Of a stretch of 64,000 bases of DNA, positions 1 to 9,359 are shown piece after piece (within the stretch, counting starts at the first letter, position 1; the number at the start of each line of letters is the position of its first letter). Location: positions 1,674,001 to 1,738,000 of the forward strand of contig JAHBVO010000001.1 of NCBI GenBank assembly GCA_019637435.1, written 5' to 3'. Source of the stretch: Candidatus Obscuribacterales bacterium (GTDB taxonomy: Bacteria; Cyanobacteriota; Vampirovibrionia; Obscuribacterales; Obscuribacteraceae). Under the pieces are notes generated by a model. That model did not search any database. It saw only the letters and a program-made list of their open reading frames with translations, and was not told where the DNA came from. The translations under genes and the position numbers were made by a program.

Positions 1-275
1 ATGCCTACCTTGACTTTAGTCACCGCCTGACCGACTTCTATTACCTCGCCGACGCCGTCCGAAAGTGGGACTCTCGGAAGGGAAATCTTGCGATAACGAC
101 CAGTGCAAACTAACAAATCTCGGTAGTTGAGGGAAGCAGTTTTCATCCGCACCAGAACATCTCTAGGTCCCAGGGCTTGCGAAACTCTGGTGGCAGATTG
201 GATCGCCGTCAAATCGTAGTTCGTGAGTTCGTAAGCCGCGTATTCGAGAGCACTCGAAGATGTAACTGCCGTCAT
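1..275 (-). CDS. Medium-chain (MDR) alcohol dehydrogenase/quinone reductase family, N-terminal part, cut by window edge
   Basis: Read on the minus strand from the ATG at 275, 91 codons stay open to the window edge, so the rest of the gene lies outside. The start is backed by GGAGG a few bases upstream. The visible part is the GroES-like N-terminal domain of the MDR superfamily: residues DVLVRMKTASLNYRDLL are followed by a PLSDGVGEVIEVG segment, the usual pattern of NAD(P)-dependent alcohol dehydrogenases and quinone oxidoreductases. The catalytic and nucleotide-binding domains are not visible, so substrate and zinc dependence cannot be told. Family assignment is confident; the exact enzyme is not. 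Confidence 0.8.
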   Translation of the reverse strand, partial: MTAVTSSSALEYAAYELTNYDLTAIQSATRVSQALGPRDVLVRMKTASLNYRDLLVCTGRYRKISLPRVPLSDGVGEVIEVGQAVTKVKVG

Positions 276-394
276 TGCTACCTCCGGCTGGTCGTATGTA
301 TGCTCGGTCAAACCGTGCAGCTATTATCCGATACGAAGGGCCCCTAAATATACTGTGTTAACAAAGGCTTCAGTTGGATTCGTTGCCAAGTGAA

Positions 395-1282
395 TTAGCG
401 CGCCGACAATGTAGTAACTCTAGGTCTGAAGTATTGTTGGTAGTTTGCGGTCCGCATGTAAAGAAGAATCGAGGCTGTTTTTGCAATCTTTCCGGCTGTC
501 TTGCGCAGTTCCGGATCTTCTGATTTCATGAGATCTTTCAAGGCCGTCACTGAACTTATAGCAGCTGGAATCGAAAATTCCGACTTGTAAACCGTTTTCG
601 TCCTGCCCGTCTGGACCTGCTTGACGTTGGAATGAGGAATTAGCTCCAGCGCGTTTGCAGATGCGAACTCTCCGGATTTGTCCGTAGAAATCAACATGTG
701 ACGACCCGGAGAAAGGGTATGAGTTTCGCCATTTGCGGTCACTCTTATGTTTCCTTTCTTCGAGTCATGGACATCGTAAACTGCTAGCCCGTCTGCGGTA
801 GCGGATATTAATGCGACCGATTTACCACCGATGTGTACGACTCCATGTATTGTCGAGACGTCCATATCATGCTGTGGAACGAAGAGGGTAGTTCCTTCGA
901 AAAGGTTAGACTTTTGCTCAGGGGTGTGGTCATCATTCAACGCAGCACCTTCTTCGGTGTCGGCTGGTGCAACGACAGCTCCCGTAAACAAGTTTGCTTG
1001 AATCTCCGCCACCTGTCGATTCTGTGCCAATGGAACCTGACCGGAGGCGCTTCTTGCGTTTCTTCCAGCCCGTATGGCGCCGATCTGAGGGAGTGCCGCG
1101 ACCTGAGTACCAACATCTTTGCTTTCTCTCGGCGAAGCATCCTGCGATACCGGATGTGATATCGGATTAGATGCGTACATTGGCACCGCGGATGAAACTA
1201 TCAGACTCAAGAGAACTGCACCAGCAGTCGTACCAGCCCGGTTTTGAATGATTGAAATTCTCGAGAATGCTTCGCCTTGCAT
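395..1282 (-). CDS. Secreted FecR-like domain protein, stand-alone relative of the giant adhesin C-terminus
   Basis: A 295-residue protein with an N-terminal hydrophobic segment (about residues 18-37), probably a signal peptide or anchor. The first half is low in recognisable features. The second half (about 125-285) runs through HGVVHIGGKSVALI, LAVYDVHD and LSPGRHMLIS and resembles a FecR-type beta domain. The same order of motifs (HGTVELAAGAIALI, LSVYDLHD, LSPGRHVLIS, then EFAIP) closes the giant adhesin at 45185-55435, so the two are homologous over about 160 residues. AAGGAG five bases before the ATG supports the start. It lies apart from any sigma/anti-sigma gene, so a classic FecR role is not implied; a surface or regulatory role is inference. 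Confidence 0.75.
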   Translation of the reverse strand: MQGEAFSRISIIQNRAGTTAGAVLLSLIVSSAVPMYASNPISHPVSQDASPRESKDVGTQVAALPQIGAIRAGRNARSASGQVPLAQNRQVAEIQANLFTGAVVAPADTEEGAALNDDHTPEQKSNLFEGTTLFVPQHDMDVSTIHGVVHIGGKSVALISATADGLAVYDVHDSKKGNIRVTANGETHTLSPGRHMLISTDKSGEFASANALELIPHSNVKQVQTGRTKTVYKSEFSIPAAISSVTALKDLMKSEDPELRKTAGKIAKTASILLYMRTANYQQYFRPRVTTLSAR

Positions 1283-1575
1283 GTCGTCTCCTTCGTCTTT
1301 CTATTAGACCGCAATGCAAACTGCGAATGCGAACTTACAACAGAGTGAACCATTGTTGTGTCGGTCTTGTGAAGGAGCAGACAACCTCTCATTAATGTTT
1401 GTTCCTTTTCATGCAGTTTGTCTTGAAGACTGCCGAAACAGCGCCGGGCGTACATTTTCGGCTTTCGACGATTTTAGCCGGTCTGCGATATTGTGAATTG
1501 ATAATGAGGGTTGTGGAGCGAAAGACCTGTTGTGTGCGATTATTATTGGCCGCAGGCGCTCGAAAGTGAGGTCAC

Positions 1576-2283
1576 ATGAGCATCAAGAAATCTTGTAAAC
1601 GTCCGATCCTTGCCGCACTCGCATCGATCTATCTCCTTGCCGGCGTATCTGCGCCGGCATTAGCAGAGGGATTGTTCTATGACGCAGAGCATGATGTTTT
1701 TGTCCTGCCGACCAATGAATTGACCGTTCGATACAATAGCAAGACATTTGCGCCGGTGAAAGCCACCAAATACGGTGACGATGCCGTCCACTTTCTTCAG
1801 TATCCTCTTCTCACGGGCGTAAAGATTGAAGAGGATTTCAGCAAGATGAATATCTCGCAATCGCCTGAATCCATACAAATCGAATGTTATGATTCCGGCC
1901 CAATCGGCCCTATGGGGACCAATCGCATCTCGAAGGACTTTTTGAAAGAAAACAAAGTCACTCAAGTGAGTTATAACCACGAGAAGATTGCGAAAGAGAC
2001 CGGAATGCCTGTATCAGCTCTTCGAGCAATGAAAGCGATACTGATTTTTGAAGTGAAACCGAAGAGCGGCGCTGAGGCCTACAACTTATTCGCGTTTCAA
2101 CATGATGGTCATACCACAATGTTTGCAAGGCGCATGCGGAGCGGAAGGGCTGATGTCAAAAATGACCCACCGGTGATCATCGTAGACATGCGTCTAGGCT
2201 CAATAAAAGATAGTAAAGCAAATGTTGAGTTTCCCGCCACTGCCGAAAAAACGGCAAGCGAAGGCACACCTTCCGGACAATGA
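1576..2283 (+). CDS. Secreted protein of unknown function
   Basis: A 235-residue protein with a clear Sec signal peptide: a basic start (KKSCKR), a hydrophobic core and a likely cleavage after APALA near residue 30. GAGG upstream of the ATG supports the start. The mature part is mixed alpha/beta with no motif I recognise; it ends in a Thr/Ser/Gly/Glu-rich tail. It is divergent from the FecR-like gene across a 293-base spacer and lies 32 bases upstream of the chloride transporter, so co-transcription with the latter is possible. No function is proposed. Confidence 0.7.
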   Translation: MSIKKSCKRPILAALASIYLLAGVSAPALAEGLFYDAEHDVFVLPTNELTVRYNSKTFAPVKATKYGDDAVHFLQYPLLTGVKIEEDFSKMNISQSPESIQIECYDSGPIGPMGTNRISKDFLKENKVTQVSYNHEKIAKETGMPVSALRAMKAILIFEVKPKSGAEAYNLFAFQHDGHTTMFARRMRSGRADVKNDPPVIIVDMRLGSIKDSKANVEFPATAEKTASEGTPSGQ

Positions 2284-2315
2284 GTTGGTAGCCCCGAGGG
2301 TCTAGCGCGCATTCG

Positions 2316-4112
2316 ATGAAAGGCGTGACTCAGAAACTGATTCGAATGTACGGGTATTTTCCCGTAATAGAGGCGTGCGTGATCGGCACTGCATCCGGTG
2401 CATGTGCCCTGCTGCTAGGTGCAGGAATAAATTGGCTGGGTTCGTTGCGATTGTTGCTCTGCCAGAGCTATCCGGCGATGCTCGTATTGCCTCTGTTCGG
2501 ATTAGTTGGTGGCATGATCGCTGGATGCATGTTGCTAATTTCACCTGATACCTCCGGTAGTGGCATCCCTCAAGTGCGGGCTGTTCTGAACAGAATGAAT
2601 CTGCCACTAGACCTCAGGGTAGCTATAGCGAAACTAATAGGTGGCACGGTTGCGCTTGGCTCCGGTCTCTTCATGGGAAGAGAGGGACCCACTGTGCAAG
2701 TCGGTGCAGCGATCGCCGGACAGTTGACTCGATGGATTCCCACAACTGTCGAAAGTCGCAGATATCTCATAGCCTCAGGCGCTGCTGCTGGTTTAGCCGC
2801 TGCTTTCAGCGCGCCAATAGCCGGAGTTGTCTTCGTAATTGAGGAACTTTTGAAGGAGTTCAAACCCGCTGCAGTGGCGCTATGCATAGTGTCATGCTTT
2901 AGTGCCTGTCTCGTCGAGCAGCATTTTGGCACGCCACACAAAATTGTATTTCGCAGCGAAACCTTTCAGGGTGTTTTGAATGCACCGGACATATTGTTTC
3001 TTGTCGTCCTCGCCATAATTTGCGGATTCTTCGGAGCGCTCTTTAACCGGGGGATTCTGCTTTTGCTGCGGCTGTTTCGCTCGGTAAAGGTGCCGAAACC
3101 CTTCAAAGTCGGTTTTGCGGGTTTGCTCACTGGTGCCATAGTGGCGATGCTCCCTTCAACGCTGCATGATTACGCTGGTGCGCGAGCGATGATAAATGCC
3201 GGAACACTGGAAGGCGACTTGGTTCCGATAGTATTCAGTTCATTTTCCGTTCTTACATTTCTTGGCTACGGATCCGGCGCTCCCGGCGGTTTGTTCGCGC
3301 CGACCCTATCAATCGGTTCTTCAATCGGCTACATGGTTGGAGAAGCCGAGCGCTTTTGGATGCATACCGGTGCTTTGCATTTGTTTTCCCTTGTTGGTAT
3401 GGGCGCGTTCTTCGCTGGGGTCTCGCGCGCGCCCTTAACGGCTATTGTCATCGTTTTCGAGATGGTTAGTGATTTCGCGCTGGTGCCACCACTAATGATC
3501 GCCTGCGTAATTTCTTCGTTTGTTGGTGATTGTTTCTACAAGGGTGGGCTGTACGATCTCTTGATGGTTTGGAACGGATTGCATCTTCGCAATCCCGATC
3601 AGCCGGCAGAAGCCGTTGGAGTATGTGCGCGCGACTTGATGACCGCTAAATTCGATGTCGTGGAGTCCGGCATGACTCAAAAGACCGCTCTCGAACTTCT
3701 GGAGAAGACGAAAACGCTGAGCGTTTCTGTGGTGAAGAATGGCAAATTGATTGGTGTTTTCGTGGGTGGCGATCGTCCTGCATCCACCGACCTGGAAACG
3801 GTAGCCGTCGACAGCGCTATGGTAACGCCACCGTTGGCGGTGGCGCCTCACGACAGTGCCGAGGATCTGTTATTTTTATTCTCTAGATACAAGTTCAACT
3901 GGCTGCCAGTCACTGATGATTCGAATAATTTGATTGGAGTGGTCTGGCAGAATGATCTGATTAATTCAGTTTTTCCGACAAAAAACGTTGGCGACGAGAA
4001 TGATGGCGAGCTTGTTGAATCCGTTGGATCGCCTGAATCCTCCGAATCCGTTGAGCCTGCTGAATCGGTTGAGCCTTTAGAATCTGTCGAGCCGTCTTCT
4101 CCGTCGGCGTAA
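2316..4112 (+). CDS. clcA: ClcA-type voltage-gated H+/Cl- antiporter with C-terminal CBS pair
   Basis: A polytopic CLC-family protein of 598 residues. The three anion-selectivity motifs are present: GSGIP (81-85), GREGP (121-125) and a GGLFAP segment near residue 325. The gating glutamate is Glu123, and the second glutamate of the FVIEEL segment (Glu177) matches the internal proton glutamate Glu203 of E. coli ClcA. Keeping both favours a proton-coupled exchanger over a channel. Two CBS domains follow (about 430-485 and 495-550), suggesting control by adenine nucleotides. The last 30 or so residues are a Ser/Glu/Pro tail with repeated SVEP units. The Shine-Dalgarno is weak, so the start is the most uncertain point. 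Confidence 0.93.
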   Translation: MKGVTQKLIRMYGYFPVIEACVIGTASGACALLLGAGINWLGSLRLLLCQSYPAMLVLPLFGLVGGMIAGCMLLISPDTSGSGIPQVRAVLNRMNLPLDLRVAIAKLIGGTVALGSGLFMGREGPTVQVGAAIAGQLTRWIPTTVESRRYLIASGAAAGLAAAFSAPIAGVVFVIEELLKEFKPAAVALCIVSCFSACLVEQHFGTPHKIVFRSETFQGVLNAPDILFLVVLAIICGFFGALFNRGILLLLRLFRSVKVPKPFKVGFAGLLTGAIVAMLPSTLHDYAGARAMINAGTLEGDLVPIVFSSFSVLTFLGYGSGAPGGLFAPTLSIGSSIGYMVGEAERFWMHTGALHLFSLVGMGAFFAGVSRAPLTAIVIVFEMVSDFALVPPLMIACVISSFVGDCFYKGGLYDLLMVWNGLHLRNPDQPAEAVGVCARDLMTAKFDVVESGMTQKTALELLEKTKTLSVSVVKNGKLIGVFVGGDRPASTDLETVAVDSAMVTPPLAVAPHDSAEDLLFLFSRYKFNWLPVTDDSNNLIGVVWQNDLINSVFPTKNVGDENDGELVESVGSPESSESVEPAESVEPLESVEPSSPSA

Positions 4113-4258
4113 TTCCACCATGGTTTAGAGGGTTTAGTCACAAATTCGTGATATCTCATCGCCTATAGTGTTAGCAGGTTTACAACGCAAATGACCAGAG
4201 TTTGGACCGCCGGAGCGTGTCAGCGGCTTCTGCATGTCGTTTTTATAGAGGCAAGACA

Positions 4259-5452
4259 ATGTCAAAAGAGAACTTTTTTGAATCCAAAGCTCATGGCGGA
4301 TTGAATTCTGCCGACTCTATCATGGCGGCGCATGCTCTGAGGCGTCCGGAAGACGATGACTGGCAGTCGAGAGCACTGAATGGGTTTATTGATAGCGCAA
4401 AAGACGCCTGGAGCAACAAAGGAGATACTGCAACGACAGTTGCGTCAGGACTGGCTATTGGTGCTGCAATCCAGACAGGACTCAATAACGCTGAGCACGT
4501 TGGCGGCAAAGTCGGTGCTGCAGCAAAGATTGGCAAGGCTCTGTTCATTGGTGTTCCTCTGGCTATGTCGGCTGTTCGAATAACTGGAGCTGATGACTCA
4601 GCTCACGAGGCTGGTCGGATGGCTTTTGAAACAGGACTGTTCCTCGGGGCCGGCAAGTTGGGATCGATGGCAGATCGTGTGCCAGTCCTCGGTAAGCCGC
4701 TGGGACCCCGTCCGGTATCTCACGTACCTGAGAAATTAAACTATCAAGTCTTTGGAAAGGAGGTCAAGATCGACAATTTGTCCGGATCGTATAGTCCAGT
4801 GCAGGTTCGTCTTTCCAATGGAATGGGTTTTATCACTAGTGGAGCGCGTCAGGAAACCTCGAGTCTGATTCACATGCCTCGGGAAGTACAGGGCGTCGGC
4901 AAGTTTGCTTACGATTCACGAAGCACCACACTGACAAATTCACATGGTTCTTTCACCAGGAGTCACGTAGATAAATCAACGAGCGTTGTCACCAGAGGTG
5001 GTGACACCGTGAGTACTACCGACGGAAAAGCATATACCGTGCGAAGGACTGACTCCGGCAGCGAACTATCGGTTTTTCCTGATGGAACCAGGTCCGTTCT
5101 GGAGGGGTCGTATCAGTCTGGGCGCCTCTGGTCATTCAGAGAGGACGGCTCAATCGCTATGAAGAGTCTTCCATCAGGGAAATATCGGTTGAACCTTGAT
5201 CCTTCGGGTGATGGCATATATCACTTCACTCATGGTACCAGTCGTGGTATCGCGGGCATGGTAGGACCAAGGTCAAACTACTCCCCTCTCAAGATCGACG
5301 ATACGAAAGTGTCTCTCAATCCTCCTGCTGATGGTACTCGAAAAGCTGTTCCGTTCATGATTCCCGACGCCAATCCGCTGCCTGTCAACGTGGTTAAACC
5401 ATTATTTGAATCAAGGCAAATTCTAGATCTTTTGGTTACCCAGCCGAAGTAA
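4259..5452 (+). CDS. Unknown protein with Gly/Ala-rich N-terminal half and beta-rich C-terminal half
   Basis: A 397-residue protein. The ATG at 4259 is preferred over an upstream in-frame TTG (4202) because GAGG lies about eight bases before it and the extra residues look non-coding. No signal peptide is seen. Residues about 50-140 are rich in Gly and Ala and contain short hydrophobic stretches (VASGLAIGAAIQTG, IGKALFIGVPLAM) that could insert into or associate with a membrane. The second half has short beta-type repeats built on DG and SG turns (VFPDGTRSVLEG, FREDGSIAMKSLPSG). I do not recognise the family. It converges on the TPR/TonB gene with only 12 bases between the stops. Confidence 0.65.
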   Translation: MSKENFFESKAHGGLNSADSIMAAHALRRPEDDDWQSRALNGFIDSAKDAWSNKGDTATTVASGLAIGAAIQTGLNNAEHVGGKVGAAAKIGKALFIGVPLAMSAVRITGADDSAHEAGRMAFETGLFLGAGKLGSMADRVPVLGKPLGPRPVSHVPEKLNYQVFGKEVKIDNLSGSYSPVQVRLSNGMGFITSGARQETSSLIHMPREVQGVGKFAYDSRSTTLTNSHGSFTRSHVDKSTSVVTRGGDTVSTTDGKAYTVRRTDSGSELSVFPDGTRSVLEGSYQSGRLWSFREDGSIAMKSLPSGKYRLNLDPSGDGIYHFTHGTSRGIAGMVGPRSNYSPLKIDDTKVSLNPPADGTRKAVPFMIPDANPLPVNVVKPLFESRQILDLLVTQPK

Positions 5453-5464
5453 TTGTGAGAACTT

Positions 5465-7717
5465 CTACCAGCGAAAGCTCCGAGGACCAAACCAGTTATG
5501 CCCAGGTAAAGGTACAGGAACCATCTGCTGGGAAAACTCAGATGCGGCCTGGTGCGTGTCGAAAATGACAATGATCTCCTTATTAGCAAGTGTCACCGGT
5601 GGCGGTGGCAAAGGAGAAGACCATCGGAGTGCTTCACCGCTTATACTTTCTAGCAGTTTAGTTTCATGCTCTTGAGTAGACAATGAATTGTATAGCGGAG
5701 CATTTCTTTCGATCGAATTGATTGTGATTTGACCATCTGTGGTTACTTTAAGACGGACGAGCGTGTGTTCATCCGATTCTTCGACTGGACAATACCAATT
5801 TGTTCGAATTCTTTGCTGTATCTCGTTTAAATAACCCTTTTCGGAAAATTGACCGGTCCCGACGAGTTCAGGCTTCGGGTAGGCATCTTTAGTCAGAAGT
5901 TTTTCGAACGTCGCTAACTCGTTCGTGCGTCCACTAGCAACGAGTGCTTGGCGGTATAACTGACGGGACAGTCCCTGATAATATCGCTGAGAATCATGAC
6001 TGAGTTGCGTTCCTCGTCGCACTATATACGGTGAATCCGGGTCTGTGGGTGCGAATCGTGAATTTACATAATGGTCAACTCGGCCAAAGGTCTCAAACAG
6101 CCTTTCGAGGACCTGATCATCCGTAAAACTGCGATCGTCAGGAACTGCGACTGCTTTCTCTTCCTCCCAAAAATGCGGCGGTGGAAACTGCGCTTTCGAG
6201 TCTAGCGATAAGATGGCTGAATTCTTCAGTGGTTTTAACGCATCGATTGGTCTATTCATCTTCATCAGAAATAGACCATAGAGAGCTGAAGATTCGATTG
6301 AGTGATACTTATCATCGTATGCGCGCAAAAATGCTTCGTCTTCAGGATAGGATTTACTTTCGACGCACAGGGCTGCGACGTTATATGATGCCTGCCTATC
6401 GTCTTCTGCATGATTTGCGTCCGAACGATATGTTAATGCCGCTAACTTGAATTGTTCTTTGGCGGAGCGTAAATCTCCGTCAGAGTAAGCCAGGCAACCC
6501 AAATTATATCGAGTGTTTGCCACTTCAATCTTTCTATCGAGCTCCTCATATTTGCCGAGGGCCTTTTTAAAACAATCTTTGGCGCGTTGCAGAGATTCTG
6601 AATCGTACGCGGCTATACCATTGTTGTAGTCGGCGTTCGCTGAATAAAACTTGTGCTTTCCATCAGGTTCGAAGCGAAAGACTTTTGGCGTATTGTTCTC
6701 GGAAGTCTCGGCAGTTTCGGACGGCGTTTCAAGCTCGGTAGGGAAATTCTCTAAATGATTGATATTATCGAAGTGACATGCCGCTACTGCCCTGATATCA
6801 CCGGAGCTGAAGAATGAGGATTCTTCTTTTAGTTCCTGGGAGTACCATTCCTTCTCTTCCTTTGTGGATGCGTTGAGTGCAAGGCGAGCTAAGGCAGACC
6901 ACCTCTCTTCTCTTGTACCTGGTGCGCTTAGTTCCGTTATCAGTTCTGTGGGGATGTTTCTAGTGTTTTCTTGAGCTAGGCGAAACAGCGCGGCCGTTTC
7001 TTCAATGCTTTTGGCTCTGTGATAATGCCGGGCAAGTTGCAAGGACGCTTTCAGGACGAGATAGTGTCGCTCGTTTTTGTACTCGCTTCCCGCCGAGTCT
7101 TTCTGAAAACCCTGCTGCCTTGCAACGGAGATCACTGCCTTTTCTAACGCCTGGCGAGCTTCGTAGTCAAGAGTGTCGCGCGCTTGCTTTGGCAAATCAT
7201 CCAGGGCGTCGCTGTATGACCACCTCTCCGATTCTTCGTCTCGAATGAAAGCGCCATCATGATGGCGCTCCTCATCTTGCTTTTCAGCCGTGCACCGTTT
7301 GCGGTGGCAGTCGTTTCGAAGCGTGCACAGTGGTTGAATGGCGTTTTGAAATTCACCAACAGCGACGTACGATATTCCCAATCCGAGCAGACTTCTGGGA
7401 TCTCTGGCTCCCTGTTCGAGAGCCCGTCGAAAAGCTTGAATTGCTTTTCGATAGTCCCCCGTTCTGTAAAGCCTTTCACCGTCTTCTCTGTCACTTGAAA
7501 CCTCTGCCCCCAATCCCGCGCCGCCGCAGCCCATGGGAATTGCTTGATTCGAGCGATTTACGATAATTATTGGTACGGAGTCGGCAGTTGATGCGACATC
7601 TGAATGGGTTGCAATGTCATAATTTTTCGTCGCTTTAAAATCTGAGCGATTCACCAGCATAAGTGCCAGGCACGCCGCGGTGAGAGCGGTCGCTACTAAG
7701 AAACCGTTAGGCTGCAT
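5465..7717 (-). CDS. Membrane-anchored TPR protein with TonB/TolA-like C-terminal domain
   Basis: A 750-residue protein. The N-terminus has one hydrophobic segment (about 6-22), likely a signal anchor. Residues about 75-130 form TPR units (GERLYRTGDYRKAIQAFRRA), and more TPRs occur around 360-470 (NLGCLAYSDGDLRSAKEQF). The last about 100 residues (YLNEIQQRIRTNWYCP, VRLKVTTDGQITINSIE, ALRWSSPLPPPP) have the pattern of the TonB/TolA C-terminal domain, which in known proteins contacts outer-membrane or Tol partners. No ExbB/ExbD or Tol gene is in the window. A periplasmic scaffold role is inference. GAGGT lies ten bases before the ATG. Confidence 0.8.
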   Translation of the reverse strand: MQPNGFLVATALTAACLALMLVNRSDFKATKNYDIATHSDVASTADSVPIIIVNRSNQAIPMGCGGAGLGAEVSSDREDGERLYRTGDYRKAIQAFRRALEQGARDPRSLLGLGISYVAVGEFQNAIQPLCTLRNDCHRKRCTAEKQDEERHHDGAFIRDEESERWSYSDALDDLPKQARDTLDYEARQALEKAVISVARQQGFQKDSAGSEYKNERHYLVLKASLQLARHYHRAKSIEETAALFRLAQENTRNIPTELITELSAPGTREERWSALARLALNASTKEEKEWYSQELKEESSFFSSGDIRAVAACHFDNINHLENFPTELETPSETAETSENNTPKVFRFEPDGKHKFYSANADYNNGIAAYDSESLQRAKDCFKKALGKYEELDRKIEVANTRYNLGCLAYSDGDLRSAKEQFKLAALTYRSDANHAEDDRQASYNVAALCVESKSYPEDEAFLRAYDDKYHSIESSALYGLFLMKMNRPIDALKPLKNSAILSLDSKAQFPPPHFWEEEKAVAVPDDRSFTDDQVLERLFETFGRVDHYVNSRFAPTDPDSPYIVRRGTQLSHDSQRYYQGLSRQLYRQALVASGRTNELATFEKLLTKDAYPKPELVGTGQFSEKGYLNEIQQRIRTNWYCPVEESDEHTLVRLKVTTDGQITINSIERNAPLYNSLSTQEHETKLLESISGEALRWSSPLPPPPVTLANKEIIVIFDTHQAASEFSQQMVPVPLPGHNWFGPRSFRW

Positions 7718-7885
7718 CGAAGGATTTACCTCGCGTCAAGTACGGCACCTGGAAGATTCGGTGAGCGCGTTGACGCGCTGAATTGAGTGAATAGTAAAAC
7801 GCCCGAGCCAAGTCGAGAATCATGTCCAGTAAGTCTCCATCATCAGGGAGAACAGGTTGGAGATACATGGGAAAAACCCTGAAAA

Positions 7886-9319
7886 TTATTTCTGTTTCGT
7901 TGGTCGTTTACTGTGTCTTTGCGCCTGGCGCTTATAAACACTGACGTAAGATGAGCTCTGGAAATCATTCTCGTAGATTTCCATAATTTCGGTGATCTCC
8001 TCGCGCCGCCGCTTGGCTCTCGAATTTATGGAGACTGCCCTTTCCATCGACCGGGTCGCTGCCGATTTATCTCCTGCGACGTCCTGGACAATCGAAAGCA
8101 AAATCCAACCATCGACAAACTTTGGATTAATGGAAATGAGTTTATGGAGCAGTTCTTCTGCTCTGTCCGGTTTGTCATCCAGAAGATAAAACTGCGCGAG
8201 AGTTATATACGGACACTCAAAACTCGGGTACTTTTCAATGCACTCCTTTGCCTGCACAACACACGTTTTGTAAGCTGCGGCAACGAGAAGGTCGTGTGCT
8301 TCATTATTCAGCTTGCGTGCTTCGAAGGGAACGAAATCTTTTGGAAGTAAGGTCTCTATCTCTTGAGTTGCTTGCTCTTGGACCCGGCGTTCACCGCGCT
8401 CCTTTGCCAATGTCAAAAGCATTCTGCTGCGGTTGGGGCGACCGATGAGCCGATCCGTCGTACCAAGTTTCAGGTACTGCTCTGGGGCAAGTGCTTCAGG
8501 AAGTCTTTCGTAAATGTTTTCATCACGCTCGATCGTAAACTTCAGTTCCTTTCCACTTCTAGAGACGCTAATCGCAACCTCTGTTCCGGGAGAACCAGAT
8601 AATCGCTGCGCAATACTTTCCGTTGATTCCCCCTTCACAGGGACGCCGTCTATCATGAGAATCTCGTCACCAATTGCGATACCGGTAATTGAAGCGGGCG
8701 TAAATCTTTTCACGTCGGTGATTTGGCATCCACTTGTGACCAGCCCGGTTACTCCGACTACATCCGCCGGCGGTCGCTGTGTGAGTTCGACTTCAACTGC
8801 GTTCGAAGATGTGATGGCAGGCTCAATCGAAGCTTTCTCAGCTTTCTTCTCGTTCAACATCAGAAAAGTGATGGATGTAATCGTAATTACTGCCACCAAC
8901 AAAGCGATGACTGAAGTGATTTTGAGAACTGTTGTATTCCGTTTTTCATCTTTGGGCTCGAACTCCTGTTGTATTACTGCCTGGAGATCGAGCAGCGCTT
9001 TCTTCTCATCGGTAGGCTCTGCAAGTTTTCTCACCACCACCGAATGTGGTGCAGAAGGAGGCGCAGAAGTAAGAACTATCTGAGGAAAGTCGCATCGGCA
9101 CGAGTTCTCCCTAAATATCCACTGAGTCATCGAACCTTGTCGCTTCGTCTCTACTTTCTTACCGCAACTCTGGCACCATTCGAACGCTTCTTCCTCAGTC
9201 GTGGAAGATTTTACCAAAGCGTCACATTGGCAAAGTGAGACCCATTGAGTAATGGTGGCACCCTTGGTGCCAGTTTTAGGCTTGCCGCACTTTACACATG
9301 TTTCGGAAGTTTGGTCCAT
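7886..9319 (-). CDS. Membrane protein with tandem Cys-rich zinc-type motifs, PDZ domain and TPRs
   Basis: A 477-residue protein with an unusual domain order. The N-terminus has two copies of a CxxCGK...TQW...CxC unit: Cys8, 11, 30, 32 and Cys49, 52, 74, 76, fitting two zinc-ribbon-like sites. One transmembrane helix follows (about 131-155). Next is a PDZ domain (about 185-275, with [20 protein letters not shown]), then TPR units (about 325-450). If the N-terminus is inside, the zinc sites would be cytoplasmic and the PDZ/TPR part extracytoplasmic. PDZ here is not joined to a protease. It lies 168 bases upstream of the TPR/TonB gene in the same direction. The function is unknown; the domain calls are solid. 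Confidence 0.85.
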   Translation of the reverse strand: MDQTSETCVKCGKPKTGTKGATITQWVSLCQCDALVKSSTTEEEAFEWCQSCGKKVETKRQGSMTQWIFRENSCRCDFPQIVLTSAPPSAPHSVVVRKLAEPTDEKKALLDLQAVIQQEFEPKDEKRNTTVLKITSVIALLVAVITITSITFLMLNEKKAEKASIEPAITSSNAVEVELTQRPPADVVGVTGLVTSGCQITDVKRFTPASITGIAIGDEILMIDGVPVKGESTESIAQRLSGSPGTEVAISVSRSGKELKFTIERDENIYERLPEALAPEQYLKLGTTDRLIGRPNRSRMLLTLAKERGERRVQEQATQEIETLLPKDFVPFEARKLNNEAHDLLVAAAYKTCVVQAKECIEKYPSFECPYITLAQFYLLDDKPDRAEELLHKLISINPKFVDGWILLSIVQDVAGDKSAATRSMERAVSINSRAKRRREEITEIMEIYENDFQSSSYVSVYKRQAQRHSKRPTKQK

Positions 9320-9359
9320 CGCCGTTTTATGTTTCTAATTCGCCACAACAGTTTGGCGG

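Noticed and set aside
8514..9083. 189-codon frame antisense to the PDZ/TPR gene
   Set aside because: It is Ser/Thr-rich with no motif, and the minus strand holds clear PDZ, helix and Cys motifs.
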